Below are positions 24,430 through 37,490 of a DNA stretch of 64,000 bases, piece by piece. The position numbers and the translations under genes are program-made. The notes under the pieces are model-generated. The model was given only the letters and a program-made list of their open reading frames with translations. It did no database searches and was not told where the DNA came from. How positions within the stretch are numbered: position 1 is the stretch's first letter; the number at the start of each line of letters is the position of its first letter. This DNA is from Septoria linicola (Eukaryota; Ascomycota; Dothideomycetes; Mycosphaerellales; Mycosphaerellaceae), in contig CP099430.1 of the NCBI GenBank assembly GCA_024114885.1, positions 558,001 through 622,000 of the forward strand, in the 5' to 3' direction.

Positions 24430-24586
24430 ATAATTCGCTAAGCTAGAAGTAGATTAGAGTTATAATAAGAATACTAAGTATATATAAGATAGGAGTATAA
24501 TATTTTATAAGACACTAAGGCTATGTTCCTATAGTAAGATTACTAAGGCTAAGGAACTACTAGAGGTATAACTAGAGTACGATAAG
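24430..24586 (+). pseudogene. 5' half of an unidentified gene interrupted by an LTR retrotransposon
   Basis: A RIP-degraded plus-strand frame (reading KAKELLEV then a RIP stop, LEYDK) runs up to the insertion point and continues in the same frame after 36988 (GPSN, RIP stop, SITLEDV). The retrotransposon therefore inserted into coding sequence. The protein is charged and helical with no domain I recognise. It could itself belong to an older transposon. Confidence 0.5.
24582..24586. repeat. Left target-site duplication ATAAG
   Basis: It pairs with ACAAG at 36988-36992. The one difference is CA to TA, as RIP would make. Confidence 0.8.
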
Positions 24587-24722
24587 TAAGAGGGACCTTA
24601 GGTCTATATCAAAAGTTAGTATACAAAGAGTCTAATTCTACTATCTGTCTACGAATTGCGCTATATAGTGCTAGCTAGCGCCAAGCCTAGCTAACCAAGC
24701 CTAGCTAGCTAAGCCCGTAATA
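24587..24722 (-). repeat. 3' LTR (136 bp)
   Basis: It matches 36852-36987 with RIP-type differences only, for example ATATCAAAAG versus ATATTAAAAG and GCCAAGCC versus GCTAAGCC. It starts with TA and ends with TA, the RIP products of the usual TG and CA ends. Confidence 0.92.
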
Positions 24723-24849
24723 GTACCTCTCTCCCTTAGAGAAGAAGGGCAGCGACCTCGTTATAATTGATTCTCGTTATATTTGTCTCGTATCTATACT
24801 TCCGGGTTATAGAGCTAGTGCCTATATAGGTAGTCGATTATATTTAACG

Positions 24850-27800
24850 CTTACGGAAGAGGTCCGTAATTACGCTAGTAGAGAGTAACGAAGGTATCTT
24901 AGGCGTCTCTACTATAATACTAGAAGTGTCTAGTATAGTATCGTAGTCTACTACCTCTATAGCGTAGTCCTCTAATAGTTTGCTCTCGTCTATACGACGC
25001 TTCTTGTTACCTAGTAGCTTAGTCGGGGTAGAGGGGTCCTTACGCTTAGGTAGTATATTATTAATGTCCGGGATACTTTATAGCGCTTCGATACGCTTTG
25101 ATTATCTAATACGCTTTAACTATATCTTTATACCTCTTGTCCGCGCTAGTCTAGGGATTTCCTTATCGTCCGATATCGCTAGCTACTCTAGTAGAACGTC
25201 CGTAGCGCTAACCTCCGTAGTAGTAAAGTCTATACCGTTCCTAGCGGCCTTCTTATACTAGTAGGTTACCTATAGCTAGATACCTATAGACTCGATAACT
25301 ACGCGTAAGGATAGGTCGATATAAAGACGCGAGTCGTTACGCTAGTCTTCTAGTAGTATTTCGTACCGACGCCTAAGGCTAGCGAGAGAAAGACTAAGGG
25401 TGTCTAGTAAGGAATAGTAATCGTAGTCAAACTTTATATTATTAAAGTTCGCCTTCTTTATTAGGTAGTCTTTAGTAGAGCGAATAGCGTTCTAGCTAGC
25501 TACGAAGATCAGGTTATAAGTCTATAACTAGTAAGCTAGCGCTAGAGTTAGAGTAGACTTATAGAGCTGTCGTAGCTTATAGTCGACGTAGGCTAGTACG
25601 CTAGCCGGATTAGGAACCGTTACCTAAGCGTATAGTAGGATAGCACGTTCCTAGAGGCTCTACTTAGATAGGTCAATATAGTCGACGTTTCCTAAAAGGT
25701 AGTATTAGGACTTATTATTATAGCCTAGCGCTTCTATAAGGTAGATACTAGAAATAGCGTTCTCGTCTAGTATAGTACTAGGGTTTGCGTCCTAAAGTTT
25801 ACTAAGGAGGGTTAGGAAAAGGTCGCCTATAAGAATAATACGTCTACTAGCGATAGCGAGTACTAGCTTGCCCTATCTATCGTGTACTATATAGGAGCGT
25901 CCGAAGAGCCGTCGCGTCTCCTACACTATTACTTTACTATCGAAGGTTAACGGCTAACGGTTAAATAGGTTACTAACGAGCTTGTAGGTTAGCTTGTAGA
26001 TTAGCTTACGCGACGGCTAATTGTAGGTTAGCTTACGCGACGGCTCGTCGTCTAAATTGTTCGATTAAGCGCGCGCCTAGCTAAATAGGTTACTAACGAG
26101 CTTGTAGGCTAGCTTGTAGGTTAGCTTACGCGACGGCTAACTGTCCGATTAAGCGTACGTCTAGCTAAATAGGTCGCTAACGAGCTTATAGGTTAGCTTA
26201 TAGGTTAGCTTACGCGACGACACTAGCGGGATCTACGCCTTATAAAGTAGCTAGCGCTTACTACGTCCCTTAGTCTCCCCGTTAGAATCGCTAGCGTATA
26301 GACGCGTGCGCTTATAACCTAGTCGAGGTGACTATAGATACTCCTTAGGGAGAACTACTACCGGGATAGAGGCTAGTACCGGTAGTACGTCGATAGTATC
26401 TCGCTCGATATCTAAGAAGGTTAGAAATTCGGACTAGAAAGGGTTGACCTAGCCGGTACGTCGAGTATACGTCTAGCCGAGGTAGTTATAAAGTTAGGCT
26501 TATATAGATAGGTATTACATGTCGGCGACGTCTAGAGCGTTACTACGTAAGTCTTCGCCTCTATTACGTACCTCCTACTCGTATAGTAGGGTACTCGTAT
26601 ATAGAACTAGGCGTGTCTCGGCTAGTACTACGTATAATAGCTCCACATTATACGTCCTTAAACGAGTTAGGCCGAAGTAGTTTACTGCCTACTAGGTGCC
26701 CTCGTCCGCTAGTACGCGTACCGAGCGCGATTTAATCAAGCCGGCTACGTCTTCGCCTACGTCTATAGAGCGGAATATTAGTAACGGAATTAGACCTAGT
26801 AAGTAACCTATGTCGTAGAGATCGTATTCTAAGTCTAATAGGTACTTACTAGCTACCGCTATAGCTATCTCGGCGTTCGATACAGATTCTAAGAAAGTGT
26901 CGCCTACCGCTTCGGCTATCTTCTACGTAGAGTAGACATTTCTATAGGTAGTAAGTATTACTCGTATTATTATTATCTAGCTATAGTTAGTAGGTTAACG
27001 GAGGTTGTCTATAGAAGCGGACTAGCGATTATTTCCCTAAGGCCTCGAATATACCCTCTAGGGTCGGTTCTTAGTAGTCGTCTCTATTACGGCGTCTCTT
27101 AACTCGTAGGAAGTATCGCTCGCTAGACTATAAATCGGTAGATAGTAGCGCTAAGTTATCCTAGACTAGCGAGGCGTCGGCTAGGTATTATAACTAGGCG
27201 CTATCTAAATATAGAAGCCGAAGATCCTTCTTAACGTCCGAGATAGGTACTAAGTAGTAGAGGCCGTTTAGTAGCTCTAGAGGAATCGGTCTGTCTAGAA
27301 TAGCTCTATACTCGTCGTCTATTAACTACGTCTAGTGCTCTAGTTCCGTATCGTATAGGCGGTTAGCCTAGGGTACTAGGAAATGTTCGGCTAATCTAGT
27401 AACCTTTGCTTAGCGCTCTTTAGAGTCTATAGGTAGGCGTAGCTACTCCTCGAAATCGCTAGTAGTATTATATAGACGTTCCTCGATCTAGCTCTTTTCT
27501 CCCGTCCTCTTAGATTATACTAAGCGATATAGCTAGAAGTCCGCGTCCTACTCGCCTACCTTAAAATAGTCTATATCGTCGAGGATTAGGCTATTAAGTT
27601 CGCGTATATATAGTAGAGACCTTACGCGCTTCGGTATAGGTGACGGACGTATCTTTAATAGTAGCTACCGCTAAGCGGCGTAGTAGAGAAAATTAGCGCT
27701 CTTATAGATATCTAGCGCTACGAAAGAGACCTCTAGTAACTTAGAAAACTATTAGGCTAGCTTCGGCGGCTCTACCTAACCGTTATCGGCCTATATTTAG

Positions 27801-28250
27801 TAGGTAGCGTTGAATTCCACGCTATTCTCTACTCCCTAGTCTGAAATAAGCTAGTTCCTTATTACCTCTATGTCCTCGTTAACTTCGGCTATCTAGGCTA
27901 AAGCCTTTATAGCTAATACTTCTTCGTTAACATTATCTAGTTCGATAATCTCGGAAGAGTACTCTTAGGCGTCTATAGCTAGCAATTCGTCGTCTATAGT
28001 AGTAGATGCCCTATTCGTAAAAGGGTTCTAATACTTCGAGAGTCTACGCTTGCTCTTCTTTACTATCGTAGGCGGGGCGCCTTAGCGCTTACTAGTATCG
28101 TCTCTACCTATTAAGGAAGGCGGAGTAGTGAAACCTCGAACTAAGGTAGGTAGTATAGGTGTCTATCTATGTCGGTTTTAACTAGGTTCGGAGTATGTCT
28201 CGCGGTAAGTAGTAGGTTAGTAGAAAGTAGGTGTGTTATAGAAGGTTGAA
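24850..28250 (-). pseudogene. Third ORF of the chromodomain-type retrotransposon
   Basis: On the minus strand, downstream of the chromodomain, a frame of roughly 1000 codons is interrupted mainly by TAA/TAG. The N-terminal part is Glu/Asp-rich, and the C-terminal part is basic with segments such as NKKRRIDESKLLEDYAIEVV (25000-25060). It ends at a TAA near 24848. The middle carries a repeat array (25963-26222). I recognise no domain. It is not an expected part of Ty3 pol and could be an envelope-like, captured or element-specific accessory protein. Confidence 0.5.
25963..26222. repeat. Complex tandem repeats in ORF3
   Basis: The start AAATAGGTTACTAACGAG occurs at 25963 and 26093, and as AAATAGGTCGCTAACGAG at 26167. 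Each is followed by two or three copies of (T)AG(G/A)TTAGCTT and GTTAGCTTACGCGACG. Unit lengths of about 130, 74 and 56 bp show internal gain and loss. Confidence 0.85.
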
Positions 28251-28679
28251 AAACATAGTCGAGTACAAATTTCTCTATATTAGTAGACCGTACGAGTAGG
28301 CTATAGGCGGGTGCTTTCTATAGGTAACAATATAAGGCGAATATCTGTTATCGCGATAATATAAGTAAGGTAAGAAACTACTAGCGAGATAATAGTAATA
28401 AATAGCTACCTATTAAGACCGGTAACTATGTCCGAAATACTAGCGTATTGTTAATTAGTATTGTTTACCGCCGTCGCAGCTCTAACCTCTACGGTTAAGG
28501 TGTAGTAGTGTCTATACGTAGGTTCGTTACTATTTGTCTAGCGGTAGCCGGCCCTTTACCTTCGTTCCTAGATAGCGCTTTACTTTTACTCTCGCGTTAG
28601 TAGATAGTTCTACCTACAGCGTTACTCTATCGTGTTATCCTTAGGCGTATATTACGCTCTGTCTTACGAGAGGGATATA

Positions 28680-31600
28680 CTTCGTCGTAGGCTTATACTA
28701 AGTCGAGGGCGTCTCGAAGATCGTTAATATTATACTAGATATTATAGCTATAATTCTAGTCTAGCTATTTTACTAAGTACTACGTTCTTCCCTACGAGGT
28801 ACGTCTATCTAAGAGCTACTCGATTTCGTAATACGGATTACTCGGGTCGTTATTATTCTCTATCTATACTAGGCCGGGCTCTAGTAGTATTCTATCGTAT
28901 AGATCGTTACTATTAGGATAAGGCTTAAGTTACGCGACCGAAACTACTAGATATATCCTTATCGTTAGAAGGAGTTCGAGCTTATACGCTAGTCTCTTAA
29001 CTCTCTAGACGATCTTAAAAGGCCCTTACCTCTAGCTAGAAAACTTCCTATTCGTCTAGCCGGGTAGTCGATACCCTCTATATAGCTTGAGTAGGACTCT
29101 CTAGCTAGGAAGGAAGTGTACTAGTATATACACGGCGTCGTATCGGGCCTTTATCGTAGCTACTACCTAGGCGAGAGAATCGGCTACTTTATCCCTAGCC
29201 TCCTACTATAGGTTAATATAGTCTACTATCGGTAGCTCTACTAACGAGTTTACCGCGTCTAGGTTATTATAGAACCCTTGAATAACTACGTTTAGCACTT
29301 TACCTAAAGAGGCGTTCTTTACGTTATTTAATTCAGCCTATATATATAGTAGAGCCTCTATCTACTAGCTGTCTAGGAAAGAGGAAGTAAAGAATTAGAG
29401 AGCAATTTCTATAGTCTAGTTAGTTCTCTCTAACTAACCGTCCGACTACGAGTAGTATACCGTTATAGCTAAGAATCTCGTACCGAGTTTCTTAAAGACT
29501 ACCTTTATAAATTAGGATAACTAGATAGAGTCCCTATCTCTAATCAAGATAGCTAGTAAGTTTCTCTCGTGTCTAATATACGCTTCTAGCTAGGAACGGC
29601 TATAATCCTCTACCGTCTAGGTTGATTTTACTAAGGTAAGTATAATTTTCTTACTATACTTATACGTATAAGTTAGGAAGCCGTCGAAACCTTCTATCGT
29701 AGTCGGTATTCTATAGACCTAGTCTACGGTCACTATATAGTACGGAACCGGCTTGCTAGCGATCGGATAGAGCTCGCCGAATAGTCTATACTATAATATC
29801 TAGTACGTCAAATAATCTAGGTAGAACTTAATATACCTACGTAGTTCCTTCAAGAGTCGTCTAATATAGAAGCTAGTATAAATACGAGTATAGGTCCTAT
29901 AGAAACTAGAGTAATAATGTCTGTCGTAGGCTATCGTAAACACTTTCTTATAGTACGATTTTGGGATATATAACCGTTCGCGGCTATCCTCCGAATCCTT
30001 GAAGTAGATTAACCTCTATCTAAGGAAGAACTAGAGTCTAGATAGCGCCGCTTCTAGCTTATCCTCGATAGGCTCTAGCGGCTCGCTGTCTAGTGTCGCT
30101 AGTCTGTCTCTCTCTTGTTCCGCTAGACGACGATCCTCGGCTTTAGTAAGCTGTCGGAGTCTGTCTACCTAATACGAATCGTCTTTATACCCCTATATTA
30201 GTTTATCCTTAAACTCTTATATTATTTCTACTAAAACGGAATAGAAAACTAGAGCCTCTAGCGAAGTAAATATACGGCTAGTATACTCGTCTACTATTAT
30301 AGTATAGAAACAAAAGCTACTATTATTATCTAGCTACTAGTTACTATAGTTCGTATAGAGGCATAAACTATCTATAGCGTCTCTAGCCGTATCTAGGTTA
30401 TCGTATCTAAGGGGATCTAAGGTGTCTACTATAGGATCCTTACTATCTTTTAGGTCCTATATTAGCCTACTAAGAGCGTCTAGGATACTATAAATACGCC
30501 CTAGTCTATATAAGATTTTAATCTATAGGAACTAGGAGAGGTACTATCCGACCCTTACTAAGTAGAGGTTTAGTTTGTCTACTAAGGTTATAGTCGTTAG
30601 CGACCCGGCGTTCGCGATACCTATAGCTACTATATAATCCGTGAATATATAAACTAGTCTCCTATATACCTAAAGAATATATCTCGCTTTCCTCGCTACC
30701 TAGAGAAGTCCTACTAGTTCGAGCTCTATAGCTAGATACCTTGATTCCACGTCTATATAGGCTTTACTAAGGTATATAACTACCTGTACCTTAGTAGCTA
30801 GGAAACGAGCTACTTTACTATTCTTGAGGACCGGCTCTAGATCTCCTTCTACTATATATAGGATTGCGGCTCTACCCTTCTTACTAGAGTCTAGGTTAAT
30901 ATAAAGCGGTCTATCTAGGTCGGTATAATAGAGGAAAGTAGCTATACGATATAATTCCTTTAGCGTCTCAAAAGAACGCTAGACGAGCTGTCTATTCGTT
31001 ATCTCGTCCTAAGCTATCGCCTTTTTTACATAGCGTTTCCTAGTATTGCCTCTATTAGATAAGGCGAGGCTAACTAGACGGGCCTTACGCTTCTTAAATA
31101 GCGCGATAATAGTAGAGTAGTATAGGATATAGTATCTTTACTAACTAGTTAGGCCGATAAAGAATTCTAAATCCTTTAGCGTCTTAGAGAATAGTAGGTC
31201 TAGGATCGCCTAAACCTTTTCCTCGTACGTCGTATACCTTATACCGCTTACTCGTTATCCGAGTAGCTTAGTAGAAGAGTACGCTAAGAAGGATTTCTAG
31301 AGCGATATACTAACGTTTACGTCTCGGAGTATAACGAATACCTAGTTTAGATACTATAGGTACTCTTCGTAAGTACGTAAGAAGATAACGATATCGTCGA
31401 TATATATACGTACGTAATAGGCGAAAGGTTTTAGTATCCTGTCTAGCTATCTCTAGACGTATTAGACGCTCTCTTAGTAGCCTATAATAGCGACGTTTAT
31501 TTGTTCCTAGCCCCTATAGCTATTAATAGTAAACTTATATCTATCTAGTTCGGCGACTGCCTATTAGTAGAAGAACGAAATAGCGTCTATTATCGATATA

Positions 31601-32700
31601 TATCGGCTACCTCTAAGTGATTTCACGATATCCTCTTATCGTAGTAAAGAGTAGGAATCCTTGACTAAAATCTTATTTAATCCTCGTATATCTACTACTA
31701 CGCGGCTCTTACGATATAGCTTACCGTCTATTATTACCGTCTTCTAAACTACGAATACCGGAAACTCGAACTAGGTCGGTTTATAGACAAATAATATCTT
31801 CCCTTGTCTATAAAAAGGTTCGAAGGCCTTGTCTATAACCTGCCTATTAGGCTTATAAAGGGGATAAATTATAGTTAGTATACTATTATACTCATGCCCT
31901 AGGAGGATATTAATAGATATATATTCGTCTAGTAGAACCTTTACTATAGTTCCCTTGTCCTAGAAGAGCGTCTTATGTTTTACTACTATATCTATTAGAG
32001 CGGAGACGTCGTTATCTCGGTCTCTAGTATAAACGGTTATACTATTATCTAGGACTATCTCGTATCTAGGATTAGGGATGTCTAGAGGTACTATACTAGT
32101 TATAACTATTAATTTTCCTACGCCTACTAGTAAGAGGATAGTTGTTCCTACTATCGGTAGAGGAATTACTAAATTTATTAGCTAGATAATAGATACTTCG
32201 AAAGACTAGATACTATAGGTCTTATAGGCTCGAGAGCCCTATCTATAAAAATCTAGTAGTACTATAATAGCTATATCCTCGGTATCTACTAGATACGCGC
32301 CTTCGAAATCGTACTCTATTAGGTTTCCTAAACGCGTGCCTAGAGGTAGGAGCGCGTCTACGTCTAAGTCGTTACGTAGTAGGACGAAGGAGATGTCGGC
32401 GTTAACTACTACTAAGTAAACCGTAACCTCTAGGTGTCTAGCTACCTACGGAGTAGCGTTAAATCTGAAATCGCGGCTACGAGGCGGCTCTATTCTATAC
32501 TAGACTAGGACTTTAGTAACCTTCTAGGCTAGTAATATAAAAGTGTTTGCCTCGGTAGTTATAGCTGTATTAAAAGGCTCTCTACTACGTCTGTTAGTAA
32601 TTAGCGGAACTAAGGCGTTCTAGTAAGATCTAAAGGTTATAAGGTAGACTATCGGATCGATTACGACTCGTTTAGGAACAATAAAGTCTATAGCTAGGAG
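28680..32700 (-). pseudogene. pol: protease region, RT, RNase H, integrase and chromodomain
   Basis: On the minus strand, VVVDIRGLNKI lies near 31690, YIDDIVIF has an intact YIDD at 31393-31404, and IGLTSQLRYYI follows near 31110. RNase H-like and integrase-like sequence follows, with an integrase C-terminal segment RQGPFKIV near 29020. At 28680-28850 is a chromodomain, PYYEIEQLLDRR...YLVKWL with RIP stops in Q/W positions. The chromodomain places it among chromodomain-containing Ty3 elements. Many TAA/TAG codons make it inactive, although the catalytic aspartates of RT survived. Confidence 0.88.
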
Positions 32701-35700
32701 TAGCTTCGGCGAGAGGTTCTTTATAATATAGACCTCACGTCTAGAATACGTAAGTACCTACTTCCCTTTAAGTCTAGCCGGGTACTAAATGTCTAGATAG
32801 ATATATTTACTATAGTCTACTACCTCTACGCCTACGCTACTAATACGTAATAAAGTACGATAGCGGGTAATGTTCGGAATTAATTCTCTAAGGAAGTTAT
32901 CGTCTATTAATAATAGCGTGGCTCCTATATCTAGGTATACGAGATATATCTCGCCGCTCTTAGTTAACTATACCGGGATACGTATATAGTAGTATCGTCT
33001 AAAGGCAAAACCTCTACGTTCGACGGTACCCGCCGATAACTTAATTACCGGTATGTCCTCTACTAGTATAGTAAAGGTATATAACGTAGTATCTAGTATA
33101 GGCTCGCGTAGATAAGCCGTACGCCTATATGTCTAGAGCTGACTATAGCTAGGAAAATACCTATTATAGTTCGTATAGGTGTACGTCTTCTTTATCGTAG
33201 CTAGTATAAATAGCTAGGTAGTAGAATCTGCGTATATAGTAATATCTATACTATACGATAGGCTAGTAAAATACACCTAGGCATCGTTTCCTTCTCAGTA
33301 GTAGTCGTAGTAACTTAAGCTATAAGAGCGGCTAGATTCGGAACTACTATCTATATTCGCGTAGTAATTGCCTAGACGCCGAGATAGAGAGCGTGAGCTG
33401 TCTTCCCTAATAGCGTTATAGTAATTACCTATATAGCGATCTCGTCCTCGCCTACTAGAGTCACGATTACCTCGACCTTTATTCCTAGGTAGATTAGTAC
33501 CTTCGTCGACTTATAGACTCTATAGGCGTCTCTCGTTCTAGTAGGGTTTAGCGTTGTCGCGGCGGCGATCGTTATATCGTTTAGTATACCTATTCTTCTT
33601 ATAAGAATCTAACCGCTTTAGGTAATCCTAGATTATCGGCGTCCTATCTCCTCCGCTTCTACGCTATATATATTAGTTAGGAGTATACTTTTCGTATAGC
33701 CGACGATTATTTAGATAGCGTCCCGAACGGCTATCGCGATCTAAATCGCGGCCGTTACGGAAGTTATATCGTTATAACCTATCGTTGTTTCTATACTTAC
33801 TAGTATTCTGTCTGTCTAAGCGCTCGCGCTACGGGTCCTATAGCTTATAAAGGCGCTTCTATCTCTTAAACTTCTCGTTTATAACTAATACGAAGTAATA
33901 TATAGTAGTCTAGGCAGTAGGCTTTAGTATAGCTTACTAGAGTAGCGGGTCTATCCTTAACTAAGCCTAGGTTAGTTATCCTAGAAGATTAGGTATCTAG
34001 GCTTCTATAGCCTATCGAACTACTAACTAAATATAGTCCGCTAGACGGCGACCTCGTCTTACCGAATCTAGAGAGTAAGACTCGGCCGAGAGTAAGTCCT
34101 AGGCCTCCGTTATTAGTAGAGAGAATCGGTCGATTAGTACCTTTTCCTAGCGTCTTATACTACGACCTTTAGCTCGAATCCGCGTCTTATCCTCGCTATT
34201 AAGTTCGTATATAAACTACTAGATCGCTACTCCTCTAAAGTATTTATTAAGGTTATCTACGATAGTATCGATACTATTAACTAGAGCGTAGTCCTATACT
34301 AATACTAGAAACAGATATATAGAACGATAGTATACCTTGTTACCTTTGTCTACTAAATCTCCCTAGCTATAGTCGTCTTTAGGTACGTCTAGGTAGAAGA
34401 AGCCTATATTATTAGGCCTGAAGTATAGCTACCTGAAATCCGAAAAGGTTTATCGAGAACCTACTAGCTAGATAGCGTCGTAATAGTCGCGCCTCTCTCG
34501 GCTAGAGCTTCCGCGTCCGTAGCGGTTACTACGGCGGTTACGGCTAGGTTCGCGGCGTCTATTACCCTCTTCTATATCGCTCGATAAGTTACTAGGAGAG
34601 AGTCTACGTCTATTACGCCGGTTATAGGCGTCTCTGTTTCTACTCCTATCGTATCTACTCGACCGCGCTCCGTATATCGAATCCGACGAGTCTAAGTCGG
34701 ATAGATCGCCTACTAGGTTAGCGGTAGTTGCTCGAGGGTAGGCACTATTATAGTAGAGCTCTCGTCTACTATTTTAGGAAAGTAAACCCGCGCGTACTAA
34801 CCGCTCGTCACGCCTACGACGTAAGCGCTAGGTACTAGTTTCCTCGTCTAGAGGCAACGCGCCCGCTATAGCTAGCTGACCTATCTAGGGCTACGGTTAT
34901 AGATTTAGAGTAGCTAGATACTGTCCTATAGGATAAACTAGGGCTAGTAGTAACTATCGTTCTAAAGCGTTCTATAGAGCGACCTATACTTGTTAGAGCT
35001 AGTCCTACCGATTCTATATCTGTACCTAGAGGCTATCTAAGCGCTAAGTCTAATATTCTTATATATACGCTATTAGCTACTCCGTTCTAACTAATTACTC
35101 TTCTATTATTAATCTGAATTCCGTAAGTATGTCTATAGAAGGGACAGCTCGCTAAGGTTAAGCCGGTCGCTCTAGCTAGGTTAGTCGCTAGGGTTTAGTA
35201 GGTATAGGTTACTCCGCTAGCTACTAGTTATAGTCTATAGCTAGCGACGGCTCTCTACGTAGCGAATAAGGCGGAACTAGATCGGCGTCTTCTAAGTTAA
35301 ATCGTCGCTACTAATTATCTAAACGTTACTCTAAAGAGTAGTTAGTACGCTACTATTAATTAATTATATAGTTTCTCCTATTTATGTCTAGCTAGAGGAG
35401 ATACTCTAGCTCTAGCTCTAGCTCCGGCTTATCTAGGTATAGGGGAGACTACCTACCTAGCTATAGCGGTAAGTGCTCCGGTATCGTAGCTATAAGGCTA
35501 GAAGCCTCTAATAGATCCGATACTCCGGAAGAGCTAATAGGATCTAATACTAGTACGGATATGTTTGTTATAGTATCCGTAGCTAATACTAGATCGCTTA
35601 GTATGTCCGGTTAAGGCTCTCCCTTAACCTTAGTATCTAGTTTAGAGAAAGTAGGACCGTCCTACAAATTAGTATTCTAACGTCGTAAGGAAGATCTAAT

Positions 35701-36851
35701 TACTATCTTAGCGTCGCTATAAAGAGATACGGACAACTTAATATTATCTAAGCCTATATCGCTATCTAGGTTCAGACCGCTATCTGTCTCCTATTATTAG
35801 TAGGCTCGTCGATACTATCGTCTCGTAGACGCTTACTCTCTTCTTAAGGCCGTGAACTATCTAATTAGACAGGGTCGGAAAGCGGCTTAGGGAATTACTA
35901 CTAAAGTAGTATTGTCTCGTAGGGGCGATAGGGTGTCTATCGTAGAGAGTAGAGAAGTTGTCGTAGAATTCTTAAGCTACTCGTCTAGTATTACTTTATA
36001 GTATAGAACGAGGTATGTCTACAAGTCTTGTTCTCGATACACCGTAAGGAGCTCTCTAGCTACTCTTATAACGTCTAATCGGTTAATTACCTAATTATTA
36101 GGAAAGCCTAGTATTATCTCGCCTCTCTAATCTAAAGGAGTTACTACGAGGTACTCCGCCGGTAGCCCGTAATAGTTAGTAATGTCTATTACTACTTACT
36201 AAAGGGTTAGCCTATAGCGTACGATAGGGTAGTTTAGCTAAGAGGAAAGGAACTATCTAAAGGAGAATACTATCGTTAAGGTATATAGGTTAAGATTAGG
36301 GAGTCTACTCGCTAGGATAGGTAAATTAGATATACGGATTCTTAGCGTCTACTTAGATAGTTCGTCTTGCTTTCTCGTCGTCTGTAGTAGCGTCTAACGG
36401 ACGTAAGTAGTGCTATCTTGGTTCTAGTTAGGTTAAAGGAAGAAGTCCTATAGTATTAATAAAGGTAGTAGCTATACTTACTATAATACGTAGGAGGAAA
36501 GTCTATCCTACTATCCTAGGTCAAGAGCTACTCTATAATTATAGGTACGCTAGTCGATATAAATAAAGCCTACTTTAGTAGTCGCGTAGTAGGCTACTAA
36601 GAGAGCGGAGTTTACGAATACTGCTCGCGAGAGCGGACGTGTTATAAGACTCGTCGCTTGCGTATAGCGGTAGTATAGGTTAATAACGCGCCTATAGGCT
36701 ACGTCTATAATTGGCTCGGTTATTATAGAAGTATATATAGGGCGATTTCTAGGTCTCGTTCGTCCGGTCTCGTCGTCTATTTTACTTTAGTTAACAGTAC
36801 GAATTGTCCTTTTAAATAAGAGTATGTCGTAGAGCACTCGAGCTACTAATT
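32701..36851 (-). pseudogene. gag-like region of the chromodomain-type element
   Basis: This minus-strand protein-like sequence lies between the 5' LTR and pol. It includes an Arg/Asp/Tyr/Ser-rich stretch (about 33350-33850 and 34450-34700) of the low-complexity kind seen near Gag nucleocapsids. At over 4 kb it is long for a gag, so a second protein may be hidden here. Confidence 0.5.
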
Positions 36852-36987
36852 TAAGAGGGACCTTAGGTCTATATTAAAAGTTAGTATATAAAGAGTCTGA
36901 TTCTACTATCTGTCTACGAATTGCGCTATATAGTGCTAGCTAGCGCTAAGCCTAGCTGACCAAGCCTAGCTAGCTAAGCCCGTAATA
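36852..36987 (-). repeat. 5' LTR (136 bp)
   Basis: Direct repeat partner of 24587-24722, with matching ends. Confidence 0.92.
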
Positions 36988-36992
36988 ACAAG
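36988..36992. repeat. Right target-site duplication ACAAG
   Basis: It is the unmutated version of ATAAG at 24582-24586. Confidence 0.8.
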
Positions 36993-37214
36993 GGTCCTAG
37001 TAACTAGAGTATTACTCTCGAAGACGTTACTAAGGCTAGAGAGGCTATTACTATAGTATAAACTACTGTTCGTAAGTCTTTATAGCCGACTAGCGAGCCG
37101 CTAGCTTACTTCGGAGGAGTTACTACTTATACTAGTAGAGAAGTAGGAGAGCTATTAGATATACTATAAAGGAGCGCTATACTTTAAGCTTCGCTCTTAT
37201 AAAAGTATTATTAA
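36988..37214 (+). pseudogene. 3' half of the gene interrupted by the LTR retrotransposon
   Basis: It continues the frame that breaks off at 24586. It reads SITLEDVTKAREAITIV, then PLAYFGGVTTYTSREVGELL, ending at a TAA about 37214. No domain is recognised. From 37215 to 37466 I see no gene, only RIP-type AT-rich DNA up to the hAT target site. Confidence 0.5.
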
Positions 37215-37466
37215 TTAATACTATATATAGTAATAGGCTATATTATATATTCGACCTACGAAAATATAGGAATAAATACTACGTAATACTCTTTAAGCTA
37301 TATCTATACTATTACCTTTCTCTCGTAATACGTAACATTTCTATCTACGGCTTTAGGTACCGTACCTTGCCTTATACTACTATAGGTTCGAGACCGATAG
37401 CTAATCTATACGAGGCATCGATAGTATAGCTTATTTATTCTACGTCTACGCGCTCGGACTATATAA

Positions 37467-37474
37467 GTAGTAGG
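37467..37474. repeat. Left 8-bp target-site duplication GTAGTAGG
   Basis: It is identical to 45732-45739. An 8-bp duplication is the length made by hAT transposases. Confidence 0.9.
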
Positions 37475-37490
37475 TAGACGTCGGAATAGG
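37475..37490 (+). repeat. Left terminal inverted repeat of hAT-type element
   Basis: The sequence is TAGACGTCGGAATAGG, an exact complement of 45716-45731. Looser similarity (GGTTAG-type repeats) continues for about 60 bp. Confidence 0.92.

Larger units (their letters stand above)
24587..36987 (-). mobile_element. 12.4-kb chromodomain-type Ty3 retrotransposon, RIP-inactivated
   Basis: 136-bp LTRs (24587-24722 and 36852-36987) and a 5-bp target duplication bound the element. On the minus strand the order is gag-like (about 36800-33000), protease/RT/RNase H/integrase, a chromodomain at 28680-28850, and a further long ORF (about 28250-24850) before the 3' LTR. A minus-strand purine run AAGGGAGAGAGG sits at 24726-24737 next to the 3' LTR. 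Length is well above the usual 5-7 kb because of the extra ORF and long gag region. Confidence 0.9.

Noticed and set aside
24980..25261. Plus-strand 93-codon ORF
   Set aside because: The minus strand carries the protein-like third ORF here, whose charged C-terminus fits better. RIP removes stops from the opposite strand of biased sequence, producing shadow ORFs.
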